A DNA stretch of 64,000 nucleotides, taken from RGIG2000 sp045612665. Lineage in GTDB: Bacteria > Bacillota > Clostridia > Oscillospirales > CAG-272. This document shows positions 44,794-53,905 of this stretch, piece by piece. Each line of letters opens with the position of its first letter. Within the stretch, counting starts at the first letter, position 1. The stretch spans positions 11,815-75,814 of the forward strand of contig JAZKZO010000013.1 in NCBI GenBank assembly GCA_045612665.1, written 5' to 3'. The notes under the pieces are model-generated. The model was not told the origin of the DNA. It ran no database searches and saw only the letters and a program-made list of their open reading frames with translations. The position numbers and the translations under genes were made by a program.

Positions 44794-45744
44794 ATGCTTA
44801 AACCGATTAAGGTGCAACCTATATTTAAAGAGATTATTTGGGGCGGAAACAGGCTTAAAACCGATTACAATAAGGTTTCCGATCTTAACAATATCGCCGA
44901 AAGCTGGGAGCTTACTGTTCGCGATGATGGCATGAACACGATTGTGGGTGGTGAGTTTGACGGGCTTACAATGCAGGAATATATTGATAAGAATGGATTT
45001 TCGGTTGTTACAAACAAGGAGCTTGATCGCTTCCCTCTTTTGATAAAGTTTATAGATGCTGAGGATAATCTTTCAATTCAAGTTCATCCTGATGACGAGT
45101 ACGGTATGAAGACTGCGAATTCTCTTGGCAAAACTGAAATGTGGTATATAATTGACGCAAAGCCCGGTGCAAAGCTTGTTTATGGATTGAAAAAAGGATG
45201 TACTGTTGACACACTTCGCAAAGCCATTGAAAACGGTAGCGTTGAGGAACAGCTTAATTTTGTTGATGTGAAAAAAGGCGACGTGTTCTTTATCCCGTCA
45301 GGACTCGTTCATGCTATTGGCGCAGGAATTTTACTTGCTGAGATTCAACAAAATTCAAACATTACATATAGAGTTTACGATTACAATAGACTCGGCAAGG
45401 ACGGCAAGCCAAGAGAACTTCACGTTAAAGATGCATTGAACGTTATCGTGAATAGAACCGACGATGAAATCGACAAAATAAGATTTTCTACAAATGTCAA
45501 AAACGATAATACATTAGCATCATGCGAATACTTCAATGTTGAAAAACACTTTGTTGATGGGGATTTGGAGTTTTCGACAAATGTCGAAAGCTTTAATTCT
45601 ATTCTCTGCCTTGACGGAAACGGAAAAATTGAATATAACGGAGAAAGCTTCTCTCTTATAAAGGGTGATAGCTACTTTATTCCTGCCGGATTGGGTAAAT
45701 ATACTGTTAGCGGAAAAGTTGAAATTATAGTATCTAGAATATAA
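44794..45744 (+). CDS. manA: Mannose-6-phosphate isomerase, class I
   Basis: A 316-residue zinc enzyme interconverting mannose 6-phosphate and fructose 6-phosphate. It has the cupin metal ligands in IQVHPDDEYG and LVHAIGAG, with ESWEL and KTEMWYII segments typical of the short bacterial type. The ATG at 44794 has AGGAG upstream. It is a single-gene unit between a promoter and terminator. Confidence 0.95.
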   Translation: MLKPIKVQPIFKEIIWGGNRLKTDYNKVSDLNNIAESWELTVRDDGMNTIVGGEFDGLTMQEYIDKNGFSVVTNKELDRFPLLIKFIDAEDNLSIQVHPDDEYGMKTANSLGKTEMWYIIDAKPGAKLVYGLKKGCTVDTLRKAIENGSVEEQLNFVDVKKGDVFFIPSGLVHAIGAGILLAEIQQNSNITYRVYDYNRLGKDGKPRELHVKDALNVIVNRTDDEIDKIRFSTNVKNDNTLASCEYFNVEKHFVDGDLEFSTNVESFNSILCLDGNGKIEYNGESFSLIKGDSYFIPAGLGKYTVSGKVEIIVSRI

Positions 45745-45745
45745 C

Positions 45746-45779
45746 AAAAAAACTACCAAGAAAATTCTTGGTAGTTTTT
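45746..45779. terminator. Bidirectional terminator between manA and the XRE gene
   Basis: Stem AAAAACTACCAAG / CTTGGTAGTTTTT, with A/T runs on both sides, between convergent stop codons. Confidence 0.9.
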
Positions 45780-45781
45780 GA

Positions 45782-46255
45782 TTATTTCTTGAAATATAAA
45801 AAGGAATTGATTCCCAAAAGCGACGCGCCTAAAAAACCAAACAATCCACCGATGATTTTTAGAAAAAAGCAAATTACAGTAATAGTGTTTACAGAATTAT
45901 ATATATCACCTGGTCTTGTTAAATCTTGAGGAAAAACAAAGCCGGTTATTAAAAGTGTTATTCCTGTCGTTAAAAGGATTATTGATATGATAAATAAAAT
46001 CTTTTGTGTGAATGTGGATTCTTTTCTTGAATTTGCGTTAAGAGTCATTAACTTTGCTTCTTCATTTGAGAGTAAATAATCAATACTTACATTCATAATT
46101 TGCGCTAATTTTTCCATATTGCTGTACGAAGGATAAATAACTCCGTTTTCCCATTTTGAAATTAAAGTTCTTGATATAAAAAGTTTACTTGCTAATTCCT
46201 CTTGGGATAAATGGTTTTCAATTCTATATTGCTTTAATTTGTCTTTGAATTTCAA
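45782..46255 (-). CDS. XRE-family regulator with two membrane helices
   Basis: A 157-residue protein. The N-terminal HTH_XRE domain (LSQEELASKLFISRTLISKWENG) fills residues 4-60; two hydrophobic helices follow (IILLTTGITLLITGFVF and a C-terminal glycine-rich one near 125-150). I start it at TTG 46255 because GGAGG lies 8 nt upstream, whereas the in-frame GTG at 46264 overlaps that site. Two inverted repeats precede its promoter. The sensed signal is unknown, possibly membrane stress. Confidence 0.85.
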   Translation of the reverse strand: MKFKDKLKQYRIENHLSQEELASKLFISRTLISKWENGVIYPSYSNMEKLAQIMNVSIDYLLSNEEAKLMTLNANSRKESTFTQKILFIISIILLTTGITLLITGFVFPQDLTRPGDIYNSVNTITVICFFLKIIGGLFGFLGASLLGINSFLYFKK

Positions 46256-46279
46256 GGCATTCACCTCCCTTTAATTTGA

Positions 46280-46308
46280 TTATAGAGGATTTTCTTCAAA
46301 AAGTAAAG
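46280..46308 (-). promoter_or_regulatory. Promoter of the XRE gene
   Basis: On the minus strand TTTACT, 17-nt spacer, TATAAT (about 46285-46280), just upstream of the GGAGG site. Confidence 0.6.
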
Positions 46309-46344
46309 TGAAATTGTGTTTTCACGGTGTGAAAAGTAATTCAC
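46308..46344. promoter_or_regulatory. Tandem inverted repeats upstream of the XRE gene
   Basis: GTGAAA-N6-TTTCAC (46308-46325) and GTGAA-N6-TTCAC (46329-46344), 3 nt apart and adjoining the -35 box; likely operators for the adjacent regulator. Confidence 0.6.
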
Positions 46345-46347
46345 AAT

Positions 46348-46379
46348 AAAAAATCCAAGCATTATTGCTTGGATTTTTT
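46348..46379 (-). terminator. Terminator downstream of yebC
   Basis: Perfect stem AAAAAATCCAAGC / GCTTGGATTTTTT, 3 nt after the yebC stop on the minus strand. Confidence 0.93.
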
Positions 46380-46382
46380 CTA

Positions 46383-47111
46383 TTAGTCGCAGTTTTCCCA
46401 GTTATGATATACCTCGGTAACGTCGTCGTTATCCTCGAGATGCTCGATAAGAAGATTCATATACTTAATATCGTCCTCGGATGTGAGAGTTACGTAGGTT
46501 GAAGGAATTTTATCCTCTTCTGCCGAAACATACTTAAAGCCTGCGCCCTCTATTGCCTCTGCAACGGCAGCTAGGTCACTTGTTTCTGTATAGATAATAT
46601 ATGCGTCTTCATCGGAAACAAAGTCTTCAGCGCCCGCTTCGAGAGCTGCTTCCATCAAAGCGTCCTCGTCGTAGCCTTCTTCCTTGGAAATCATAATTAC
46701 GCCCTTTTCCTCAAAAAGATAGCCTACGCAACCTGTTGTTCCAAGATTTCCCTTATATTTGCTGAAATATGAACGAACCTCGGGTGTTGTACGGTTGGTG
46801 TTGTCTGTTGCGGCCTCAACAATAACTGCAACTCCACCTGGGCCGTAGCCCTCGTATCTCATTTCTTCAAGGTTAGCTGCATCAGATGAGCTTGCCTTTT
46901 TAATTGTTCTTTCGATATTATCGTTAGGAACGTTATTCGCCTTTGCCTTTGCAATAAGCGCTGCAAGCTTTGCGTTTACGGAAGGATCAGGTCCGCCTGC
47001 TTTTACGGCGATAGACATTTCCTTTCCTATTTTAGTGAAAATCTTCGCTTTTTGAGCGTCGGTTTTCTCTTTTTTATGCATTATATTTTTCCATTTGCTA
47101 TGTCCTGACAT
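46383..47111 (-). CDS. yebC: YebC/PmpR-family protein
   Basis: A 242-residue protein opening SGHSKWKNIMHKKEKTDAQKAKIFTK, the hallmark of the YebC family, which includes transcription regulators and translation factors easing proline-rich stalls. The acidic middle and C-terminal domains are complete. It is 16 nt after argS. Confidence 0.96.
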   Translation of the reverse strand: MSGHSKWKNIMHKKEKTDAQKAKIFTKIGKEMSIAVKAGGPDPSVNAKLAALIAKAKANNVPNDNIERTIKKASSSDAANLEEMRYEGYGPGGVAVIVEAATDNTNRTTPEVRSYFSKYKGNLGTTGCVGYLFEEKGVIMISKEEGYDEDALMEAALEAGAEDFVSDEDAYIIYTETSDLAAVAEAIEGAGFKYVSAEEDKIPSTYVTLTSEDDIKYMNLLIEHLEDNDDVTEVYHNWENCD

Positions 47112-47127
47112 AATAACCTCTTAACAA

Positions 47128-48843
47128 TTAAATTTTTTCAGTTTTCTTTAAACAAATAAGCTCAAATGCAGAGCCAAGAACCGTTTTAGTAGCGGACGCG
47201 AGTCTAATACGGGTATTTCTTACGGTTTCATCCTCGGCGGATACAATTTGACAGTTATGATAGAACTTATTGAATGCCGAGCAAACATCGATTATATATC
47301 TTGTGATAATTGATGGCTCGTAATCTTGGATTGCTCCTCTTACTGCCTCATTAAATTTCGAAAGTACTTTGAGTAAATCCGCTTCTTCGACTGTTGTAAT
47401 TTGAGGCGCTGTGGAACTGTAATTTAGCTCTTTTGCTTTATCAAGTATTCCTGATGTACGGGCATAAGTATATTGCGCGTATGGGCCTGTATTTCCATCG
47501 AAGCTCAATGCATCCTTCATAACGAAGTTGATATCCTTGATTCTATTATTATAAAGGTAATAGAAAATTACAGAACCAACTCCGACAGCCTCTGCAACCT
47601 CTTCTTTATTAGGAAGATTTGGATTTTTCTCATCCATAATCTCGTTTACCTTTTCAATAGCAGTCGCAAAAAGGTCTTTTAGAAGAATTACGTTTCCTGT
47701 TCTTGTAGCGAGCTTTTCGTTGTTAATGCTTACAGTGCCGTATGGAACGTGAACGAGCTTATCATGCCAATCGTATCCCATAAGCTCAACTACCTTAAAC
47801 CACTGTGCAAAGTGCAAGCTTTGGCCTGCTGAAGTTACATAGATACATTTATCAAAATTATATGTTTGCTTACGATAAACTGCCGCTGCAATATCTCTTG
47901 TTGGATAAAGGGTTGAACCGTCTCTTTTCAAAATAAGACATGGGGGCATATTATATTCTGAAAGGTCGACAATAGACGCTCCGTCATCGATTTTAAGAAG
48001 ATTCTTTTCTCTTAAAATTTCGATTTGAGCAGGCATTTTATCAGTATAGAAGCTTTCGCCCTTATAGCTATCAAATTCTATACCAAGCTGTTTATACGTT
48101 TTTTTGTATTCTGCAAGGCTTATTTCAACGAACCATTTCCAAAGAGCAATGTTGGTTTCGTTGTGATGCTCAAGCTTTGTAAATTCTTCTCTTGCCCTTT
48201 GGTTAAGAGTTTCATCCTTTTCGGCTTCCTCGTGGAATTTAACATAAAGAGCAACAAGCTCATCAACTCCACCCTTTTCAACCTTTTCCTTATTGCCCCA
48301 CAAGTTGTAAGCTACGATAAGCTTTCCAAACTGTGTTCCCCAGTCACCAAGATAGTTAATGCCTACGCAATCATACCCCTGGAACTGATGAAGCATTTTA
48401 AGAGAATGTCCGATAATTGTAGTGCCAAGATGGCCTATGTGGAATGGCTTTGCAACGTTTGGAGATGAATAGTCGAATACCGCAACCTTTCCTTTTCCGG
48501 AATCGTCCGAGCCGTAATGCTCTTTTTCTTCCTCTATTTTGAAAAGGACGTTATTTAGAAGATATTCGTTTGATACAAAAATGTTAAGATATCCGTTTAC
48601 AGCCTCGGCCTTTGAAATAACGTCGCTTTTTAGCACTTCCGAGATTTCCTTGGCAATAACAGGTGGAGCTTTTCTCAAAATTCTGCTTAATTTAAAGCAA
48701 GGGAAAGCGATATCTCCAAGTGAGGAGTCCGGTGGATATTCAAACATATCCAAAATATCTTGTTTAGTTAAGTTAATATCGGCAGTTAGCCCCGAAATGC
48801 AAGAAAGCAAATCGGAGGCTACTGTATTTTTAAAGTTATTCAT
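47128..48843 (-). CDS. argS: Arginyl-tRNA synthetase
   Basis: A 571-residue class I synthetase. The HIGH motif is FHIGHLGTT in the segment SSPNVAKPFHIGHL; the KMSKS loop is degenerate (KLATRTGNVILL), as is normal for many ArgRS. The N-terminal Add1 domain and C-terminal DALR anticodon-binding domain (NKFYHNCQIV) are complete. It starts 11 nt after the prs homologue. Confidence 0.96.
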   Translation of the reverse strand: MNNFKNTVASDLLSCISGLTADINLTKQDILDMFEYPPDSSLGDIAFPCFKLSRILRKAPPVIAKEISEVLKSDVISKAEAVNGYLNIFVSNEYLLNNVLFKIEEEKEHYGSDDSGKGKVAVFDYSSPNVAKPFHIGHLGTTIIGHSLKMLHQFQGYDCVGINYLGDWGTQFGKLIVAYNLWGNKEKVEKGGVDELVALYVKFHEEAEKDETLNQRAREEFTKLEHHNETNIALWKWFVEISLAEYKKTYKQLGIEFDSYKGESFYTDKMPAQIEILREKNLLKIDDGASIVDLSEYNMPPCLILKRDGSTLYPTRDIAAAVYRKQTYNFDKCIYVTSAGQSLHFAQWFKVVELMGYDWHDKLVHVPYGTVSINNEKLATRTGNVILLKDLFATAIEKVNEIMDEKNPNLPNKEEVAEAVGVGSVIFYYLYNNRIKDINFVMKDALSFDGNTGPYAQYTYARTSGILDKAKELNYSSTAPQITTVEEADLLKVLSKFNEAVRGAIQDYEPSIITRYIIDVCSAFNKFYHNCQIVSAEDETVRNTRIRLASATKTVLGSAFELICLKKTEKI

Positions 48844-48854
48844 TTGAATTATCC

Positions 48855-49991
48855 TTAATTATCGTCTTCGTCGAGGTCAGACATGGAGTTAGAATTGAAC
48901 TTGTCAAGCAATGTATGGATTTTCTTGACAGGATTGAGAAGATCGCTAATGGAAGCGTCTCTATTCAAGGTATCAACGATATATGAAACGTATTTGCTCA
49001 TATTTACGTCGCAATACCACTCTCTTGAGAGAATTTCAGGGGTGTGATATGTGAGGTTTGTTGAGAAAATCTTATCAACAATTCCGTCAGCATAAGCCTT
49101 GTCGAACTTTTCAAGACCGTTGCAGAAAAGTGAGAATGTTGAGAATACAAATACTCTCTTTGCGCCTCTTTGCTTGAGCTGAAGTGCAACATCAATCATA
49201 GAATCGCCTGAAGAAATCATATCATCAACAACGATAACGTCCTTACCTTGAAGATCTTTACCGAGATACTCGTGAGCTTCGATAGGGTTCTTACCGTCGA
49301 TAATTACTGAATAGTTTCTTCTCTTATAGAACATACCAAGCTCAATTCCAACAACGGAAGCTATATACATAGCTCTACCGATAGCTCCCTCGTCGGGAGA
49401 GATTACCATAAGGTTGTCCTTGTCAAGCTTAATATCAGGGATATTTTTAACGAGAGCCTTAATCATTTGGTATGTAGGTCTTACGCTGTCAAAGCCGTTA
49501 AGAGGAATAGCGTTTTGAACTCTTGGGTCGTGAGCATCAAAGGTAATGATGTTAGTAACGCCCATATTTGTGAGCTCCTGCAAAGCGAGAGCGCAGTCAA
49601 GGGACTCTCTTGCACTTCTCTTGTGCTGTCTTCCTTCATAAAGCATAGGCATAATAACAGAAATTCTTCTTGTTTTGCCGCCTGTTGCAGCAATTATTCT
49701 CTTCAGATCCTGAAAATGATCGTCAGGACTCATAGGTACTTGCATACCGTACATCTTATAAGTTACTCCATAATTGAAGCAGTCTGAAATGATATAAAGG
49801 TCAAGACCTCTCATTGACTCATTGATAAGAGCCTTAGCCTCACCTGAGCCAAATCTTGGACAATGAGCATCAGCGATAAAGGTGGATTCGCTATTTCTCC
49901 ACTTTTTAAGATAGTAATCAACCTGATCTGCAAATTGCTCACAGCCTCTCATGCCGATAACCTTCAATTCTCCGTAACAATTCTCGTTCAT
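48855..49991 (-). CDS. prs: Ribose-phosphate pyrophosphokinase, long variant
   Basis: A 378-residue PRPP synthase homologue; classical Prs is about 315 residues. The PRPP-binding loop VIVVDDMISSGDSM and the catalytic flexible-loop KRRNY are intact, as are TFDAHDPRVQNAIP and SPDEGAIGRA. The extra length is spread through the N-terminal part (HCPRFGSGEAKALI) and an acidic tail ending DLDEDDN. It could be the main Prs or a second copy. The ATG at 49991 has GGGGG upstream; a TTG at 50003 is less likely. Confidence 0.85.
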   Translation of the reverse strand: MNENCYGELKVIGMRGCEQFADQVDYYLKKWRNSESTFIADAHCPRFGSGEAKALINESMRGLDLYIISDCFNYGVTYKMYGMQVPMSPDDHFQDLKRIIAATGGKTRRISVIMPMLYEGRQHKRSARESLDCALALQELTNMGVTNIITFDAHDPRVQNAIPLNGFDSVRPTYQMIKALVKNIPDIKLDKDNLMVISPDEGAIGRAMYIASVVGIELGMFYKRRNYSVIIDGKNPIEAHEYLGKDLQGKDVIVVDDMISSGDSMIDVALQLKQRGAKRVFVFSTFSLFCNGLEKFDKAYADGIVDKIFSTNLTYHTPEILSREWYCDVNMSKYVSYIVDTLNRDASISDLLNPVKKIHTLLDKFNSNSMSDLDEDDN

Positions 49992-50025
49992 AAAAACCCC
50001 CAAAAGTTAAAAGTGATAGTAAAAT

Positions 50026-51063
50026 TTATTTTGTAACAGTTATTTTTGCAATAGCATCTGATTTATCAGGATCAATTCCCTTTGCTATAACAAGCTTAAG
50101 CGCGATGAGCTGTACTGTTAGAGCCATAAGGAACATAAGTGAATATTCAGAGCCGGTGCTTTCGATATAAATTGCATTTTCGCTATTTGCGAGCTCTTTG
50201 TCATCAGTTATGATAACCGAATTAGCCTTTACGGTATCGAGCTTTTTAAGCATTTTTATACCGTCAGGGAGCATAACTCCAGTTTGAGCCAAAACGATTG
50301 CAAGGTCGCCCTCATGAAGCTGTGCAACAGGACCGTGATAGAAGTCGGAAATTGTGTATCCTTTAACCTTCATCTTGTTAGTTTCAAGAATTTTGAGCGC
50401 ACCTTCAAGAGCGATAGGATATGCAAGACCTCTTCCCAAAACAACCGCTTCCTTATAATTAAGAAGCTTTGCAACCTGTTCTTCAACACTTTGTGGCAAA
50501 TAATCAAGAGCCTTTTCGAATTGAGCCGGAATTGCCTCGAGCGCATTGTTAAGCTCTTTGTTTTCACTCCACATAGCGCACAAAAGCGCCAAAAGATACA
50601 TTTGTGAGGTGAAGGTTTTAGTAGCTGCAATGCTCTTTTCCTCTCCTGCGTTACAGAAAAGGTGATATTTAGCATTTGTAGCAAGCAAGGAATCCTTGTA
50701 GTTGGTAATTGCAACTGTTGTCATTCCCTGTTCGTTTGCCGATTTCAAAACCTCGCAAACGTCTTCAGCTCTTCCTGATTGAGAAACGCCGATAACGAGT
50801 GCGTTGTTAAACTTTATTTTTTGTCCGTATTGAGTAAATACAGATGGTGTGCCAAGCGCACAGTTCATTCCCATTGTGATTGCAAAAAGATATTGTGCAT
50901 ATGTACATGCATGATCGGATGTTCCTCTTGCAACTAGGTATATATTGTCAATGCCCTTTTCCTTTGCTTCCTTAACAAGCTCCTTTAAAACATCAAGGTT
51001 TGCATTTTTAAGGCTAGCAAGCACTGACGGCTGTTCTCTTATTTCTTTTTCCAAGTTTATCAT
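50026..51063 (-). CDS. SIS-domain sugar isomerase/deaminase related to GlmS C-terminal half
   Basis: A 345-residue protein with two SIS phosphosugar-binding domains: VARGTSDHACTYAQYLF and GVSQSGRAEDVCEVLKSA in the first, and LGRGLAYPIALEGALKILE with DFYHGPVAQL in the second. It corresponds to the isomerase half of glucosamine-6-phosphate synthase without the glutaminase, and has aspartate where GlmS has the glutamate before KHGP. A lysine near the C-terminus (AIAKITV) is retained. It is 9 nt after rhaA. The substrate is not known; an amino or keto sugar phosphate is likely. Confidence 0.82.
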   Translation of the reverse strand: MINLEKEIREQPSVLASLKNANLDVLKELVKEAKEKGIDNIYLVARGTSDHACTYAQYLFAITMGMNCALGTPSVFTQYGQKIKFNNALVIGVSQSGRAEDVCEVLKSANEQGMTTVAITNYKDSLLATNAKYHLFCNAGEEKSIAATKTFTSQMYLLALLCAMWSENKELNNALEAIPAQFEKALDYLPQSVEEQVAKLLNYKEAVVLGRGLAYPIALEGALKILETNKMKVKGYTISDFYHGPVAQLHEGDLAIVLAQTGVMLPDGIKMLKKLDTVKANSVIITDDKELANSENAIYIESTGSEYSLMFLMALTVQLIALKLVIAKGIDPDKSDAIAKITVTK

Positions 51064-51072
51064 AGCTTCACC

Positions 51073-52317
51073 TTATCTCCTTGAAAGAACCTTTGCCTCA
51101 TAATCCTTAACCATAGCAATCCAGTCCATTCCACAAGGAACACCACATTCCTCGCAATATTTGTCCCAAACTGCCTCGAATGGCATAGTCTTAAGCTCTT
51201 CAAGAACAGCAAGGCGAGATGTATAATCAAGATCGAGCTCGTATTTTTTAAGTGCTTCGGTTGGCTCAAGCATAGCAAAAAGAAGAGCCTTTTGGATATT
51301 TCTAGCACCGATTACCCAAGCGGCGATTCTATTGATACTAGCATCAAAGAAGTCAAGACCGATATGAATTCTATCCATTTCATTGCTTCTTACGATTTCT
51401 TGTGCGATCGCCTTCAACTCATCGTCAAAGATTACTACGTGGTCGCTATCCCATCTTACAGGACGGGAAACGTGAAGCAAAAGTCCGGGTGTAAATTGAA
51501 GCGCTGTGCTAATTTTATCAGAAATAACCTCGGTTGGATGGAAATGTCCTGCATCAAGAGTGAGGAATTGACCGTTTTTAGCACAATATCCAAGATAGAA
51601 GTCATTAGAGCCTATTGTACAGCTTTCAGCTCCGATACCGAACACCTTTCCTTCAAGAGCCGCTACATTGTATTTAGGGTCTACTTCTACTGCAAAGATT
51701 TGGTTAAGAGAATCCTCAAGACGCTCTCTATAACCCTTTCTATCAACAGGAATATCCTTGAATCCGTCAGGAATCCAATAGTTACTAGCGCAAACCTCGC
51801 CCATTTCCTTACCGATATATTCAGCAACCTTTCTGGTAGCTATAACGTGATCAATCCAGAATTTACGGATTTTTTCATCGTGGTGGCTAAGAGTAAATCC
51901 ATCGCTTGAAAGAGGGTGTGAGAAGCATGTTGGGTCGAGATTAAGACCATATCCCTTCTCCTTTGCCCATTTGATCCAAACATCGTAATGCTCAGGCTTA
52001 ATTTGGTCTCTTGGAACGGTTTCTCCCTTGTTATCAAGGTAGATTGCGTGAAGACTAAGTTTCTTTTTGCCTGGAATCATAGATGCGGCAACATCGAAGT
52101 CTGCTTGGAGCTCTTCAATATTACGAGCTGCGCCAGGATAGTTACCTGTTGTTTGAATTCCGCCTGTCAATGGGCCCTTGCTTTCAAAGCCCTTAACGTC
52201 GTCGCCCTGCCAGCATTGGATCGAAACAGGTACTTTTTTCATTCTTTCTATTACCGCATCGGTATCAATACCGATTTTTGCGTACATTTCTTTTGCGATA
52301 TCGTACATTTTAGCCAT
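51073..52317 (-). CDS. rhaA: L-rhamnose isomerase
   Basis: A 414-residue metal-dependent isomerase converting L-rhamnose to L-rhamnulose. The opening VPVSIQCWQGDDVKGFE, the LDPTCFSHPL segment, NYWIPDG, and the metal ligands in LTLDAGHFHPTE and HIGLDFFDASINR are typical. The ATG at 52317 overlaps the rhaB stop (TAATG), so translation is coupled. Confidence 0.96.
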   Translation of the reverse strand: MAKMYDIAKEMYAKIGIDTDAVIERMKKVPVSIQCWQGDDVKGFESKGPLTGGIQTTGNYPGAARNIEELQADFDVAASMIPGKKKLSLHAIYLDNKGETVPRDQIKPEHYDVWIKWAKEKGYGLNLDPTCFSHPLSSDGFTLSHHDEKIRKFWIDHVIATRKVAEYIGKEMGEVCASNYWIPDGFKDIPVDRKGYRERLEDSLNQIFAVEVDPKYNVAALEGKVFGIGAESCTIGSNDFYLGYCAKNGQFLTLDAGHFHPTEVISDKISTALQFTPGLLLHVSRPVRWDSDHVVIFDDELKAIAQEIVRSNEMDRIHIGLDFFDASINRIAAWVIGARNIQKALLFAMLEPTEALKKYELDLDYTSRLAVLEELKTMPFEAVWDKYCEECGVPCGMDWIAMVKDYEAKVLSRR

Positions 52318-53807
52318 TATTTGTATTCCTTTCCACAAATGTCAATAAATCTTGCATAAGCCTCATCCCATTCAGCCGAGTGATGTGGCTCATAAACCTT
52401 TATTTCAAAAGAGTCTCTTATAACCTCTCTTGCCTCTGCGATATCCTTAAGCTCGCCAGAAGCAATGGTTTGCATTGCTATGTTACCGATAGCGGTTGCT
52501 TCAACAGGACCTGCATAAACAACTCTATTGGAAGCATCGGCTGCATATTGGCAAAGGATTGCTTCCTTTGTTCCACCACCAACGATGTTGATGGAGTTAT
52601 AATGCTTGCCTGTCATAGATTCGATTGCTTCAATAGTCTGTCTATAGCAAAGAACAAGGCTTTCAAAGATACATCTTACTACCTCACCGATAGTTTCAGG
52701 AACCTCTTGACCTGTTTTCTTGCAGAATTCTCTAATTCTATTTGGCATATCGCCTTGAGGAGTAAACAAATCGTCATTAGGATTAATAAAGCACTTGAAC
52801 GGCTTTGTTGCGAGAGCCTTTTCGGTAAGCTCGTCAAAGGAAATGTCAAGTCCCTCTCTCTTCCACTGGCGTCTTGATTCCTGCTCGAGCCACAAGCCCA
52901 TAATGTTTTTAAGGAATCTAATCTTTCCACCTGCACCACCCTCGTTTGTGAGGTTATAATTAAGAGATGCAGAATTTATAACAGGCTCGTCATTTTCAAC
53001 GCCCATAAGAGACCATGTTCCGCTACTTATGTAAACAAAATCGTCTCCGCGCTTTGCAGGAACAGCGATAACGGCGCTTGCTGTATCGTGAGATGCAACG
53101 TTAACAACGTTAGCTGAAATATTACCAACCTCGGATAAAATTTGAGGAGTGAGCTTTCCAAGCTTATTGCCCGGCATAACGATATCGCAGAAGATATCGG
53201 ATCTAATACCGAATTTTGAAAGAAGATCTGTTGCAAGAGCTCTCTTTTTTGCATCGAGGATAGAACCAGTTGATGCGATTGTATATTCGGTAGCCTTTTC
53301 ACCGGTTAAGAAGTAGTTAAGAAGATCGGGAACAAACAAGAGCTTGTCCGCATTGTCAACGATATACTTTCTATCTCTTAGATCGGCACAAAGCTGATAC
53401 AAGGTATTGAAATTCATTGTTTGAATTCCTGCAACTGAATAAATATCAGCGAAAGGAACGGTTTTGAATGCGTAAGGCTGAATTCCGTCAGTACGCGCAT
53501 CACGATAATGGTATGGATTCGCCATAAGAGCTCCGTTCTTATCAATGAAGCTGTAGTCAACTCCCCAAGTATCGATACCGATGCTTTTTATATCCTTATC
53601 ATCGGACAAGGCACATTTGGAAATTGATGCCTTGATTTCGTGAAAAATTCTCAAAATATCCCAACAAAAATTGCCACATGTATTTACAGGCTCGTTTGGG
53701 AAACGGTGATTTTCTCTTACATAAAGCTTTTTGCCATCAAAAGAACCAACGATTCCGCGTCCGCTTGACGCGCCGAGGTCGATAGCAAGCATTTTAATTT
53801 CAGCCAT
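52317..53807 (-). CDS. rhaB: Rhamnulokinase
   Basis: A 496-residue FGGY-family kinase phosphorylating L-rhamnulose. N-terminal ATP-binding LAIDLGASSGRGIVG, the signature IGIDTWGVDYSFID with NPYHYRDART, and the C-terminal NIVGGGTKEAILCQYAADA are present. The ATG at 53807 has AAAGGA upstream; the in-frame upstream ATG lacks one. It leads the rhaB-rhaA run. The aldolase RhaD, mutarotase and transporter are not in the window. Confidence 0.95.
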   Translation of the reverse strand: MAEIKMLAIDLGASSGRGIVGSFDGKKLYVRENHRFPNEPVNTCGNFCWDILRIFHEIKASISKCALSDDKDIKSIGIDTWGVDYSFIDKNGALMANPYHYRDARTDGIQPYAFKTVPFADIYSVAGIQTMNFNTLYQLCADLRDRKYIVDNADKLLFVPDLLNYFLTGEKATEYTIASTGSILDAKKRALATDLLSKFGIRSDIFCDIVMPGNKLGKLTPQILSEVGNISANVVNVASHDTASAVIAVPAKRGDDFVYISSGTWSLMGVENDEPVINSASLNYNLTNEGGAGGKIRFLKNIMGLWLEQESRRQWKREGLDISFDELTEKALATKPFKCFINPNDDLFTPQGDMPNRIREFCKKTGQEVPETIGEVVRCIFESLVLCYRQTIEAIESMTGKHYNSINIVGGGTKEAILCQYAADASNRVVYAGPVEATAIGNIAMQTIASGELKDIAEAREVIRDSFEIKVYEPHHSAEWDEAYARFIDICGKEYK

Positions 53808-53855
53808 AGCTAATCCTTTCAGCATAAAATGCATTATATTATTTATTACATAGGT

Positions 53856-53884
53856 ATTATAACAGTAAAGGGATAATATTTCAA
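53856..53884 (-). promoter_or_regulatory. Promoter of rhaB
   Basis: On the minus strand TTGAAA (53884-53879), 17-nt spacer, TATAAT (53861-53856). No clear operator is visible around it. Confidence 0.75.
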
Positions 53885-53905
53885 GTGCTTTTGGAATTTT
53901 TACAA

